The notes under the pieces were generated by a model. The model was not told where the DNA came from and made no database searches. It worked only from the letters and a program-made list of their open reading frames with translations. Positions 9,430 to 18,600 of a DNA stretch of 64,000 nucleotides are shown one piece after another. A program made the position numbers and the translations under genes. Position 1 is the stretch's first letter. Each line of letters begins with the position of its first letter. Source of the DNA: Microbulbifer yueqingensis (lineage in GTDB: Bacteria > Pseudomonadota > Gammaproteobacteria > Pseudomonadales > Cellvibrionaceae); the NCBI RefSeq assembly GCF_900100355.1, contig NZ_FNFH01000006.1, positions 124,001-188,000 of the forward strand. Reading direction: 5' to 3'.

Positions 9430-9933
9430 ATGCTGAATCTCAACTTCTGGCGGGCCGGCAGGCTGGCCCTGCTCACACTATTCACGGGCTGCGCGGCCCC
9501 GTCCGGCGCGCCCCCGGTAAAATCGACTGGCAGCCCTGCGCTGTCATGTATCGGCGATCCCGCTGCCGGAGTCATCGCGCGTGAAGCCGCCCACCGGGAA
9601 ATGGCTGCAACGTTTTTCCAGGAAGGCAGCCGCTTCCAGCTGCGTAACCTCTATACAGAGGACGTGCAGGTGCTCTTCAACGGTAAACCCATCTTCGACC
9701 AGTGCTCCGGTATTGCCCGGGAGATAGACAGCGAGGCGCGCGCGCGACAGGTGCTGCAGCTGGCGGGGCCGGAGCACTGGCAGAAACTGGTGGGTACGCG
9801 GGTTTTCGCCTGCCGTAATAACCGCGCCGGATGGTTCTTTTTCCTGCGCGAGCGCGACGGTTACATCGGCTATGCCGGCAAGCGCCAGCTGCCGGTATTT
9901 CTCGTGGGCATAGATTGCGAGCCCGAGCCGTAA
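9430..9933 (+). CDS. Hypothetical lipoprotein
   Basis: This 167-residue protein has a lipoprotein signal (LALLTLFTGC). The mature part contains four further cysteines (SCIGDP, FDQCSG, FACRNN, GIDCEP) that could form disulfides, and a segment REAAHREMAATFFQEGSRFQLRN. No family is recognised. The ATG at 9430 is preferred; a GTG two codons earlier is possible. It is convergent with a very small lipoprotein gene whose stop lies 20 bp beyond its own. Confidence 0.65.
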   Translation: MLNLNFWRAGRLALLTLFTGCAAPSGAPPVKSTGSPALSCIGDPAAGVIAREAAHREMAATFFQEGSRFQLRNLYTEDVQVLFNGKPIFDQCSGIAREIDSEARARQVLQLAGPEHWQKLVGTRVFACRNNRAGWFFFLRERDGYIGYAGKRQLPVFLVGIDCEPEP

Positions 9934-9952
9934 TCGCAGGCATCGTTGCTCT

Positions 9953-10129
9953 CTACGAGCGCACGCAGCGTACCAGCGTCTTGGTTTCCAGCTCCTGTTC
10001 CACGCAGTGGAATTTCTGGCCGTTCAGGCTCAGTGCTCGGGGGGATCCTTCGGGCGCGGCTGTGTTTGCACAACCGGCAACTCCTGTCGCCAGGGCCACG
10101 GCAAGCAGAATACAGCTCAGCTTCTGCAC
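9953..10129 (-). CDS. Small 58-residue lipoprotein
   Basis: The short minus-strand frame starts at a GTG at 10129 with a GAGG ribosome site eight bases upstream. It reads MQKLSCILLAVALATGVAGC and then 38 residues ending in LETKTLVRCVRS. The signal peptide with lipobox VAGC is textbook. The mature part has two cysteines (FHCVEQ and LVRCVRS) that could pair, in a pattern (short, Cys-x13-Cys, ETKTLVRC) resembling small beta-hairpin lipoproteins. A different frame on the same strand is open over this stretch but lacks any coherent protein. Function is unknown. Confidence 0.7.
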   Translation of the reverse strand: MQKLSCILLAVALATGVAGCANTAAPEGSPRALSLNGQKFHCVEQELETKTLVRCVRS

Positions 10130-10280
10130 CGCAGGTACCTCGTTTTTTCAGCTTTTCACTCATGTTTCCCTCTCAGCCTAGGGGAATCAGGTGTCAGTGT
10201 GGGGAAAGGCGCGCCAATTTGTGCAAAGCGGCGCCGGGGCCGCAGTGGCTGCAGGACCAGAAGCCCGGTCCTGCCCGTGG

Positions 10281-10313
10281 AAAATAAAAAACCGCGCTTC
10301 TGGCGAAGCGCGG
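10281..10313 (-). terminator. Intrinsic terminator of the TonB-receptor gene
   Basis: On the minus strand a perfect nine-base stem (CCGCGCTTC / GAAGCGCGG, loop GCCA) is followed by TTTTTTATTTT. It lies 73 bp past the receptor stop. Confidence 0.93.
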
Positions 10314-10385
10314 CAAGGCTTTTGCTCAAGGAGCGCGGGGAGCAATCCGGCTCCCCCGAGAGAATGGTTCCTGTTAGAGGAAGCT

Positions 10386-12620
10386 TTAGAAGTTGTAGCT
10401 GCCGGTGAGGGCAATGGTGCGCGGTGCGCCGTAGTAACCAGTGGTCAGGCCAGCTGCGTTGTAACCTGCATTGCGGTAGACCTCGTCGTTGAGGTTTTTG
10501 CCTTGCAGGGAAAGCTGCCAGTCACCACCGCCACTAAAGTAAGTCGCGCCGGCATCCACCAAGGTCACAGAGCCAACGTCGAGCGCGCTGGGAGCGGCGT
10601 AGATCTGGATCTCGCTACGATAGGAAACAGAGCTGTTCAGCACCAGCTCACCATCCAGCATGTCCATGCTATAGCTGAGTTGGCCCATCGCCGTCTTCGA
10701 AGGGCTGTACTGGAGGTTGGCCCAGTCATCGGCCACATTGGCGACCACGAATTCTCCGGGATTTTCGCCTGGGACCTTGGTAAGTACCTCAATGTATTCG
10801 GCGTCGGTATAGCCGAGAACGACATTAGCTGTCAGGCGGTCAGTAATGCTGGCCAGCATCTCGAGCTCCAGGCCGCTGATTTCTGATTCACCCGCATTGA
10901 CCACTGAGCTGGCGAAGCCACCGGTCGAGGGCGAGAAGTCCTGTACCGTAACCTGCATATCCTCGTAATCGGTGCTGAACGCTGCCGCGTTCAGGCGGAT
11001 GCGGTCATCCAGCAGCTGGGTTTTGATGCCCAGTTCGAAAGTATTCGCGGTTTCCGGATCGTAACCCTGCTCGGTTTCCGGATTCACGCTGGCATCGCCG
11101 CGCATATCGAAGCCGCCGCTCTTGAAGCCGGAACTGAAACTGCCGTAAACCATGGTGTCATCGTCGAACTGGTAGTTCAGACCCACTTTCGGTGAGAATT
11201 GCCCCCACTCATCACTGTTGCTGTAATCGGTCAGCGGAGGGCCAAAGGTTTCCGGAGCGGCCGGTGTGCCAGCATAACGGTCAGCAAATATCGGGGAATA
11301 GAGCCCGCTGTAATTTGCCTTGAATACATCCGCTGATTTTTCGTCGCGGGTATAACGGCCACCGAGGATCAGTCCCAATTTTTCGGTCAGTGCGTAGTCG
11401 AGGTTCGCGTAGACCGCCATGCTCTGGGTGTCCACGGTGCCGCCCACATTCTGGGTCAGGCCATTCGGAAAGATCGTGGGCAGGATGTATTTATAGATAT
11501 CCAGCACGGCGTCGAAGGAGCCGGCCGCTGTACCATCATAGTAATAGAGACCGGAAACAAGACTGAAGTTGTCTGCGTCCCAGTTCAGCTGGAATTCCTG
11601 TGTGAACTGTTCGTCGTCATAATAGGCCGGCACATCGAAGTCCGGGCGATTGGTGCTATCGAAGTCGATGTTGGTTTCGGTCTGGCCGCTGCGGCTGGCG
11701 GTAATCGATTTCACGGTAACGCTGTCGGAGAGCTGCCATTCCGCGGTCAGGGACATTCCACTGCTCTCTACAGAGTTGTCCGGTGACATATTCGAGCGGT
11801 GGTCGTATACGTTGTCGAGCGGTGTTTCGGGCCCGTATGGGGTGTCGAACATCAGGTGGCCGAATCGCGCGTTGGAGTCGTCCTGGGTGGTATCAGCTGC
11901 CAGCCGGATAAACAGGTCCTCGGAAGGATTGAATTCCAGGGAGACGCGCCCGCTCAGGATATCCTTGTTGTAATTCTCTGCGCCGGTCAGGATGTTTTCG
12001 CCGTAGCCGTCGCGCTGGTAGCTGGCCACGGCGAAACCGACAGCGGCGGTGTCGGACAGACCGGTCTGGCCGCTCAGGACCAGGTCACGCTGGTTGTAGG
12101 AGCCGATTCCTCCGCGGACGCGGAACTCGGTATCGCCAGTGAGTTTCTTGGTCACGTACTTAACCGCACCGCCGATGGTGTTCTTGCCATACAGGGTGCC
12201 CTGCGGACCGCGCAAAACTTCGATACGCTCCACATCGAAGACATCCATGACCGCGCCCTGCGGACGAGCCACATAGACATCATCCACATAAATGCCAACA
12301 CCCGGCTCAAAGCCCCAGAGCGGATCCTGCTGCCCGATACCGCGGATATAGGCGGTCAGGGTCGAGTTGGTGCCGCGGCTGACCTGCAGGGTGGTGTTGG
12401 GGGTGAGTTTCTGTACATCAGTCAGGTCGGCTACACCGTTCTCGACCAGTGCATCTTCGCTGAACGCGGTCACCGCCACCGGCACTTCCTGCAGCGACTG
12501 CTCGCGCTTCTGTGCGGTTACGGTGACCTCTTCCAGTGCCGGCTGCTGGGCATGGGTAAAGGTGGCGCCGCAGGCCAGCATTACGCCGGCGGCCAGGGGG
12601 TGGAATTTTATTACTCTCAT
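10386..12620 (-). CDS. TonB-dependent outer-membrane receptor
   Basis: This 744-residue outer-membrane receptor begins with a signal peptide (to about AQQ). A TonB box/plug start follows (LEEVTVTAQKREQSLQEVPVAVTAFS), then the plug core (IEVLRGPQGTLYGKNTIGGAVKYVTKK), and a 22-strand-type beta barrel ending in the usual aromatic residue (IALTGSYNF). The ATG at 12620 is chosen because GGAG sits nine bases upstream; the earlier ATG at 12635 lies within that ribosome site. It imports a substrate energised by TonB-ExbBD; the substrate cannot be told. It is divergent from the symporter/histidine kinase, which could sense a related compound (inference). Confidence 0.93.
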   Translation of the reverse strand: MRVIKFHPLAAGVMLACGATFTHAQQPALEEVTVTAQKREQSLQEVPVAVTAFSEDALVENGVADLTDVQKLTPNTTLQVSRGTNSTLTAYIRGIGQQDPLWGFEPGVGIYVDDVYVARPQGAVMDVFDVERIEVLRGPQGTLYGKNTIGGAVKYVTKKLTGDTEFRVRGGIGSYNQRDLVLSGQTGLSDTAAVGFAVASYQRDGYGENILTGAENYNKDILSGRVSLEFNPSEDLFIRLAADTTQDDSNARFGHLMFDTPYGPETPLDNVYDHRSNMSPDNSVESSGMSLTAEWQLSDSVTVKSITASRSGQTETNIDFDSTNRPDFDVPAYYDDEQFTQEFQLNWDADNFSLVSGLYYYDGTAAGSFDAVLDIYKYILPTIFPNGLTQNVGGTVDTQSMAVYANLDYALTEKLGLILGGRYTRDEKSADVFKANYSGLYSPIFADRYAGTPAAPETFGPPLTDYSNSDEWGQFSPKVGLNYQFDDDTMVYGSFSSGFKSGGFDMRGDASVNPETEQGYDPETANTFELGIKTQLLDDRIRLNAAAFSTDYEDMQVTVQDFSPSTGGFASSVVNAGESEISGLELEMLASITDRLTANVVLGYTDAEYIEVLTKVPGENPGEFVVANVADDWANLQYSPSKTAMGQLSYSMDMLDGELVLNSSVSYRSEIQIYAAPSALDVGSVTLVDAGATYFSGGGDWQLSLQGKNLNDEVYRNAGYNAAGLTTGYYGAPRTIALTGSYNF

Positions 12621-12861
12621 CGTGGCACTCTCCATTCACCAATTTATGGTTCTTATCGATACTGCCACTGTATCGGCTCCCGGCCCGCTTGCCTGCTAGA
12701 CCAAGGTATGACGCGATTACAGCGACGGGAGGAGGACAACCTGCACCGCCTGGGGTAAGGTTGGACGCGACTGACAGGAAGTCGCGCCGGCCGGCCCGCC
12801 CCAGCCCGGGGCGCCGGACGAAAAGAATAAACAACACCGATAGATTCGAGTAGGTGCGCTT
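12621..12861. promoter_or_regulatory. Divergent intergenic region, receptor / sensor kinase
   Basis: These 241 bp must hold the promoters for both the receptor and the kinase. I can see no clear consensus promoter or operator by eye. Confidence 0.4.
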
Positions 12862-15800
12862 TTGTTTAGCCTGACTACCCTCGCCGCCGTGGCCCTGGCC
12901 TACCTGTTGCTGCTGTTTGCCATTGCCTACTGGGGTGATCGCCTGCCGGCGGCCCGTATCCGCCCGTTCAAGCCCCTGATGCTGGCGCTGGCCGGTACCT
13001 ATACCAGTGCCTGGATGTTCTTCGGTACCCCGGCCCAGGCCGTGGAGGAAGGCTGGCTGCTGCCGCCGACCTTCGTTGGCGCGACACTGATACTGGTATT
13101 CGGCGCTCCCCTGCTGGCCCGCTTTGTGCGCCTGTCCAAGCAGCAGGGCTCCACCTCCATCGCCGACTTCATCAGCGCCCAGTACGGCGGTTCCCAGTGG
13201 CTCGCGGCTGCGGTTGCCCTGCTCGCCCTGGTGGCGATCCTGCCATACCTGGCGCTGCAGCTCCGGGCCGTTGCGGACAGTTTCCTGTTCCTGGCGGACG
13301 ACCCGCGACTGAATGCCTCGCTGGTGACCGGGCTCGTGAGCGTGACCCTGGGAGCTTTCGCGTTGCTGTTCGGCACCCGCCACATCGACAGCAGCGTGCA
13401 CCGCAACGGTATGCTGCTGGCGGTGGCATTCGAGGCGCTGGTCAAGATAGGGGCGCTCGTGGCGGTAGCCTGGTTCGTGCTGGGTAGTGCGTTTGACGGT
13501 ACTGCGGGCCTTGTACGCGAGGTGCTGGCCAGCGAGCGGGTGTCACGGATCGCGAGCGAGAGACCCGCTGACACCGGTTTCCTGGCGGTGGTGGTGCTGG
13601 GCATGGCCGCGATGTTCTGCCTGCCGCGCCAGTTCCACCTCCTGATGATCGAGAGTGACAGCGAGCGGGACATAGGCCCGGTGCGCAAACTGATACCGCT
13701 CTACCTGGGCATCCTGTCGGCGGCCATCCTGGTGGTGGGCTATGCCGGCCTGGTGTGGTTGCCGGGTGCCGAGACCAACCCCGAGCGATTCGTGCTCGGC
13801 ATCCCGCGGGAAAGCGGCTCCGGCGCGCTGGCCCTGTTCGCCTTCGTGGGGGGGCTCTCCGCCGGCTCCAGCATGGTGATCATCGCTACCATCGCGCTGT
13901 CCACCATGATTGCCAACACCCTGGTGGTGCCTTTCTGGCTGCAGCACATGCAGGTGCGGCCCGGCCGGGTGCGGCCCGGCCAGGCGAGGCCCGGAGCCCA
14001 GGGGGCCCTGGGCTCCGACCTGCGGCGGGTGCGGCGCGGGATCATTGCGGTGATCATGCTGGCGGCCTTTGCCTTCAATGAGGTGATGGACACGGGGGTC
14101 CGGCTGGGTACTTTCGGGTTGCTGTCGCTGGCCCTGGTGGCCCAGCTGGCCCCGGCCATGCTGGCGGCGGTGTGCTGGCCGGGGCACTGGGCCCGCCTGC
14201 GCGCCGGTGGCGCTATGTCGGGCCTCGCTGTGGGGGCGGTGATCTGGTCGCTGTCGGCCCTGCCTGCGGCTCTCGGCGGTACCGACCTGGTGGCGGGCGC
14301 CCTCGGCCTGAACTGGAGCCCGCTGTCGATTGCAGCGGTGTTCGGGCTCGGCCTGAACGTGCTGGCCCTGGTGCTGGTGTCGAAATTGCTGGACCAGTGG
14401 CGGCCGCTGCGCATCGGCGAGGCCGAGGCGCCGGTGGACCGGAACCGGCTGCGCGAGCTGCTGGCAAGGTTTGTGGGTGACGCCGCGGCGGAGCGCACTT
14501 TTAACAGTATCGACGCCGGTACCGGGGCCGGTGCAGGCAGCGGGGACAGCTACCGGGGAAAGGTGGAGAAGATCCTCGCGGGCATCGTGGGCTCCACCAG
14601 CGCGCGGCGCCTGGTGCGACAGCCGCTGGGCGGTGAAGTGGGTGCGCAGACACTGGAGCAGGCCTCCGCCATCTACCAGTTTGGCCGGGGACTGCTGCAG
14701 AGCAGCATCGACAATATCGACCAGGGCATCTCAGTGGTGGATGCCAACCTCAACCTGGTGGCCTGGAACCGCCGCTACGTGGAACTGTTCGACTACCCGG
14801 CGGAAATGATCTATGTCGGCCAGCCGGTGGCCGAGCTGGTGCGTTACAACGCCAGTCGCGGCGAGTGCGGGCCCGGTGCGGTGGAGATGCACGTACAAAA
14901 GCGCGTGGAGCACCTGCGTGCGGGCACCGCCTACCGGGTACAGCGCCACCGTACCGACGGTGCGGTGCTCGAGATCCGCGGCAACCCGCTGCCGGGTGGC
15001 GGGTTCGTGACCACTTACACCGATGTGTCTGACTACCAGCGTGCGGTGGCGGAACTGACCGAGGTGCGGGACTCGCTCGAGCAGAAAGTGACGGCCCGCA
15101 CTGCAGAGCTGCAGCAGCTCAACAGCGAGCTGCACGCGGCCAGCGCGGGCAAGACGCGCTTCCTGGCCGCCGCCAGCCACGACCTGGTGCAGCCGCTGAA
15201 TGCCGGGCGGCTGTTCCTGGACGCCCTTTCGGCGCGCCAGCTGGATGAGGACAGTCGCCGCCTGCTGGGCCGCGCCGACAGTGCACTCGCCGCCGCGGAG
15301 CAACTGATCACCGACATGCTGCAGATCGCCCGCATGGATGCCGGCGACATTCACCCGAAGTTCCAGCGGGTATCCCTCGACCGGATCCTCGACGACGCCG
15401 TCGCCCGGGCGCGGCTGGGGGCCGAGGCGCGCGGTATCCGCCTGCGCTATCGCCCGACCCGGGCCTGGGTGATGACCGACGAAAAGATGCTGCGCCGCGT
15501 GGTACAGAACCTGCTCGACAACGCGGTGAAATATACCCGCACGGGCGGCGTGCTGTTGGGGGTGCGCCGGCGCGGCAAAGGCGTGTCGCTGGAGGTCTGG
15601 GATACCGGCAGCGGCATCGAGCCCGCGCGCCAGCAGGATATCTTCCGCGAGTTCTGCCGGCTCGGCGGTGTCGAGCGTGAGCACGGTTACGGCCTCGGCC
15701 TGGCCACGGTGGAGCGCCTCTGCCGGCTACTCGATTCACCCATCAGCCTGTCGTCAGTACCGGGCCGCGGCAGTGTCTTCCGGGTCCGGCTGCCCGCCGC

Positions 15801-16254
15801 GAGCCCCGCACCCGCCACGCGCTCCCGGCCGGCCATTGCGCGGACCGCCGGCTACGAGCTCGACCTGTCGGTGCTGTGTGTCGACAACGAGCCGGCCATT
15901 CTAGAGGCGATGCAGGCCCTGCTGGGTGGCTGGGGGTGCCGGCTGGAGTGCGCGCTGGGCCGTGAGGAGGCACTCGCCACGCCGTGCCCGGACCTGCTGC
16001 TGATGGATTTCCACCTGGATGACGACCGCGACGGTATGGAGCTGGCCCGTGAGCTGATGCAGCGCTGGGGCGCGGAGGTGCCCTGCGTGATCATCTCGGC
16101 GGAAAATACTGACACGGTCAAGGCGAGCGCCCTCGCCTGTGGTTGGCAATTCCTGCAGAAACCACTGCGGCCAGCGGCCCTGCGGGCCCTGCTGCAGGCG
16201 CACCAGCGGGAAATGACCGCTGCCGGCGACCCACCTGCGACCAAGGTCGTATAG
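12862..16254 (+). CDS. Na+/solute symporter-hybrid histidine kinase fusion
   Basis: This 1130-residue membrane sensor has an N-terminal sodium:solute symporter-type domain of about 13 membrane segments (to about residue 510). A linker follows, then a PAS domain (NIDQGISVVDANLNLVAWNRRYVELFDYPAEMI, about 620-720), a short coiled coil, HisKA with H773 (ASHDLVQPLNAGRLF) and HATPase (NLLDNAVKYTR, DTGSGI, GYGLGLATVERL). It ends in a receiver domain with acceptor D1049 (LLLMDFHLDDD). This is the architecture of PutP/CbrA-like and NahK-related kinases that couple solute sensing or transport to signalling. The only reasonable start is a TTG at 12862, preceded by GTAGGTG. A stop at 12841 limits any extension. 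No partner response regulator lies nearby. Confidence 0.92.
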   Translation: MFSLTTLAAVALAYLLLLFAIAYWGDRLPAARIRPFKPLMLALAGTYTSAWMFFGTPAQAVEEGWLLPPTFVGATLILVFGAPLLARFVRLSKQQGSTSIADFISAQYGGSQWLAAAVALLALVAILPYLALQLRAVADSFLFLADDPRLNASLVTGLVSVTLGAFALLFGTRHIDSSVHRNGMLLAVAFEALVKIGALVAVAWFVLGSAFDGTAGLVREVLASERVSRIASERPADTGFLAVVVLGMAAMFCLPRQFHLLMIESDSERDIGPVRKLIPLYLGILSAAILVVGYAGLVWLPGAETNPERFVLGIPRESGSGALALFAFVGGLSAGSSMVIIATIALSTMIANTLVVPFWLQHMQVRPGRVRPGQARPGAQGALGSDLRRVRRGIIAVIMLAAFAFNEVMDTGVRLGTFGLLSLALVAQLAPAMLAAVCWPGHWARLRAGGAMSGLAVGAVIWSLSALPAALGGTDLVAGALGLNWSPLSIAAVFGLGLNVLALVLVSKLLDQWRPLRIGEAEAPVDRNRLRELLARFVGDAAAERTFNSIDAGTGAGAGSGDSYRGKVEKILAGIVGSTSARRLVRQPLGGEVGAQTLEQASAIYQFGRGLLQSSIDNIDQGISVVDANLNLVAWNRRYVELFDYPAEMIYVGQPVAELVRYNASRGECGPGAVEMHVQKRVEHLRAGTAYRVQRHRTDGAVLEIRGNPLPGGGFVTTYTDVSDYQRAVAELTEVRDSLEQKVTARTAELQQLNSELHAASAGKTRFLAAASHDLVQPLNAGRLFLDALSARQLDEDSRRLLGRADSALAAAEQLITDMLQIARMDAGDIHPKFQRVSLDRILDDAVARARLGAEARGIRLRYRPTRAWVMTDEKMLRRVVQNLLDNAVKYTRTGGVLLGVRRRGKGVSLEVWDTGSGIEPARQQDIFREFCRLGGVEREHGYGLGLATVERLCRLLDSPISLSSVPGRGSVFRVRLPAASPAPATRSRPAIARTAGYELDLSVLCVDNEPAILEAMQALLGGWGCRLECALGREEALATPCPDLLLMDFHLDDDRDGMELARELMQRWGAEVPCVIISAENTDTVKASALACGWQFLQKPLRPAALRALLQAHQREMTAAGDPPATKVV

Positions 16255-16292
16255 CGGCGGACGCACCCGCCGCGCAGTCTATCGATAACAAT

Positions 16293-16372
16293 CCTGTAGG
16301 AGCGGCCGTTGGCCGCGATCACTGGGTTGGCATTACTGCAGCGCTATCGCGGCCATGGGCCCCTCCTACAGG
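16293..16372. repeat. REP doublet (REPIN-like), copy 1
   Basis: This 80-bp element has outer arms CCTGTAGG and CCTACAGG and inner complementary segments (GGAGCGGCCGTTGGCCGCGAT ... ATCGCGGCCATGGGCCCCTCC). It can fold into one long hairpin or two short REP hairpins. The sequence style (TGTAGGAGCGGCC...GCCGCGAT) is that of pseudomonad-type REP elements. It lies between the kinase and the MFS gene. Confidence 0.8.
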
Positions 16373-16425
16373 AACTGCCGGTATGAAAGAGGCGCGATGA
16401 TGACAACAACGAGGTACGGAAAATA

Positions 16426-17658
16426 ATGAAAAAATACCTGCTGGAAATCCTGATGTTCAGCGCCTATGCGCTGTTCGCCGCGTCGTGGGTCTCGGGGGCC
16501 ATGCTGACCCCACAGATCCAGGCCTCGTTTGGCGAGCAGGGCTTTGCCAATGCCACCTGGGGCAGCCTGATGATCACCATGGCCAAGATCGTGGGCAACC
16601 TGGCCGCGGCCATGGTGCTGGTGCGGCTTGGCGCCAAGCGCGCCTTCGCGCTGGCCATGCTGCTGATCGCCGCCGGCGGCATCGGGGCCTTCGCCGGCGA
16701 CTATGGCAGCTGGCTGGTTTCCCGGCTGGCGCTGGGCCTCGGGGGAGCGCTGGCTATTGTCTACTTCAACCCGGTGGTGCTGCATTACTTCGCTGCCGAT
16801 GAGCGCCCGCTGGTCAACGGCATCAACGCGGCCGCCTTCAATACCGGCAACCTGCTCGCCCTGCTGTCCACCGGTGCGCTCACCGCCTGGCTGGGCAGCT
16901 GGGAATCGGTAGTGGGCCTGTACGGCATCATGGTGGCGGCACTGGCGCTGCTGTGGTGGCTGGCGGCGGAGAATTTTGAGCTGGGCGGCGCCGGCCGCGG
17001 CGATGCGCCGGCGGAGAAATACGGGCTGCGCGAAGGTGCGCGGGAGGGCTTCAACTGGTGGCTGCCCCTGGCCTACTGCGGCGTGCTGACCTGCTATATC
17101 GCGGTATTTTCGCTGTTCCCGCTGATCGACGGCTTCGCCGTGGCCAGCAGCCATCTCTCTGCAGTGATGATTGCCGCGGGCATGCTGGGCACCGTAGCGG
17201 GCATCGTCGCCACCAAGCGCCTGCCGCTGCGGCTGCCGGTACTGCGCTACGCCGGCCTGGCGCTGGTGGCCTTTGCGGCGCTGATGCTGGCCAGCAGCAA
17301 CCCCCTGGTTGCCTACACTGCCGCTGCGCTGGCCGGTTTCTTCATGTTCCTGCCGATGACGGCACTGGTGACGCTGCCGCAGGAGCTGCCGGGCATGACA
17401 CCAGGGCGCATCACGGTCACCTTCGCCATGTTCTGGTCCATTTCCTACCTGGTTGCCACGCTGCTGATCTACGCCGCCGGCCTGCTGGCAGACCTCAGCG
17501 GCGAGCCGGCGCTGGCCGCCTATTTCGCCGTGGCCTGCTCCGCGTCACTGTTCGTATTCTCGTTCCTGTTACCTGAGAGCGGTGCTGCGGAAGAAAAACA
17601 AAACGAAGCGCAGAAGGGTGGAGAAGTAAAAGGTGGAGAAAACAATGCGACAGCTTGA
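16426..17658 (+). CDS. MFS transporter
   Basis: This 410-residue inner-membrane protein has about 12 predicted membrane segments. Charged residues typical of the superfamily lie between helices 2 and 3 (VLVRLGAKRAFALAM). The C-terminus is hydrophilic (EEKQNEAQKGGEVKGG). Its 3' end overlaps the start of the esterase gene, so the two are cotranslated; it may move a substrate or product of that hydrolase. Substrate and direction are not determinable. Confidence 0.9.
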   Translation: MKKYLLEILMFSAYALFAASWVSGAMLTPQIQASFGEQGFANATWGSLMITMAKIVGNLAAAMVLVRLGAKRAFALAMLLIAAGGIGAFAGDYGSWLVSRLALGLGGALAIVYFNPVVLHYFAADERPLVNGINAAAFNTGNLLALLSTGALTAWLGSWESVVGLYGIMVAALALLWWLAAENFELGGAGRGDAPAEKYGLREGAREGFNWWLPLAYCGVLTCYIAVFSLFPLIDGFAVASSHLSAVMIAAGMLGTVAGIVATKRLPLRLPVLRYAGLALVAFAALMLASSNPLVAYTAAALAGFFMFLPMTALVTLPQELPGMTPGRITVTFAMFWSISYLVATLLIYAAGLLADLSGEPALAAYFAVACSASLFVFSFLLPESGAAEEKQNEAQKGGEVKGGENNATA

Positions 17659-18580
17659 TGCAAAACTGGCGGAGTGGCTGCAGGGCTTTAACGCCCAGCT
17701 GGAACAGCTGAAAGCCGCGGGCTTTGAGCCCACTCCCATCAGTGCCCGCGAGGGGCTGGCGAACCTGACCCGTGGATTCGTGGAGCCGGGCCCGGAAATG
17801 GCGGTGTGCGAAACACTGGTGCCTGGACCCAAGTTCAATGTGCCGGTGCGTATCTACCGACCGGAATCTGCCTCGCCCGGCCCGGCGATCATCTACAGCC
17901 ATGGAGGCGGGCACATGGCGGGCAGCGTCTCCGTCTACGATCCCATCTGCCGCCGTATCGCCGCGGCCTGCGGGCGCACGGTAATCTCCGTTGACTACCG
18001 GCTGGCCCCGGAAAATCCCTATCCGGCGGGACTCGAGGACCTGCTGGCGGTGATTCGCGGTGCCGGTACGGCGTTGGAGAAGAAAGGCGTGGAGCACAAT
18101 GGCCGCTGGATCCTGATGGGCGACTCCGGTGGCGGTGCCATGACCGCCAGTGCGTGCCGCCTGCTGCAGCACGAACGCCACCAGGTTGCCGGGCAGGTGC
18201 TGCTATATCCCAGCCTGGACTACACCATGCAGCTGCCGTCCATTGTGGATAACGGCAGCGGCTACCTGCTGGAAAAGGAAAAGATCGCCTGGTACTTCGA
18301 CAACTATTTCCAGGGAGCGGAGAACCGCTGTGAGTGCTCACCACTCTATGGCGAATTCACCGAAAACCTGCCCCCCACCCTGGTGGCGACGGCGGAGTTC
18401 TGCCCGCTGCGGGACGAGGGCATTGCCTACGTCAAACGACTCAACGATGCCGGGGTCGAGGCGCAGTGCCTGCATTTCGACAGCATGATCCATGCCTTCC
18501 TGAATATGGACGCGCTGGTGCCGGCGGCCTGTGACCGTTTCTACCGGCACGTGGCGGAATTCGTCGCCGGTCTCGAATAA
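17645..18580 (+). CDS. Alpha/beta hydrolase, HSL-family esterase
   Basis: This 311-residue cytosolic esterase/lipase has the oxyanion-hole motif HGGG at residues 86-89. The nucleophile is S161 in GDSGGG, a likely acid is in PLRDEG, and the catalytic His is in SMIHAFLN. This is the hormone-sensitive-lipase (family IV) pattern. The ATG at 17645 has GGTGGAG seven bases upstream and lies inside the last codons of the MFS gene. It likely hydrolyses a short-chain ester brought in or out by the coupled transporter (inference). Confidence 0.9.
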   Translation: MRQLDAKLAEWLQGFNAQLEQLKAAGFEPTPISAREGLANLTRGFVEPGPEMAVCETLVPGPKFNVPVRIYRPESASPGPAIIYSHGGGHMAGSVSVYDPICRRIAAACGRTVISVDYRLAPENPYPAGLEDLLAVIRGAGTALEKKGVEHNGRWILMGDSGGGAMTASACRLLQHERHQVAGQVLLYPSLDYTMQLPSIVDNGSGYLLEKEKIAWYFDNYFQGAENRCECSPLYGEFTENLPPTLVATAEFCPLRDEGIAYVKRLNDAGVEAQCLHFDSMIHAFLNMDALVPAACDRFYRHVAEFVAGLE

Positions 18581-18600
18581 CCGGAGCGACCGGGCCTGCG

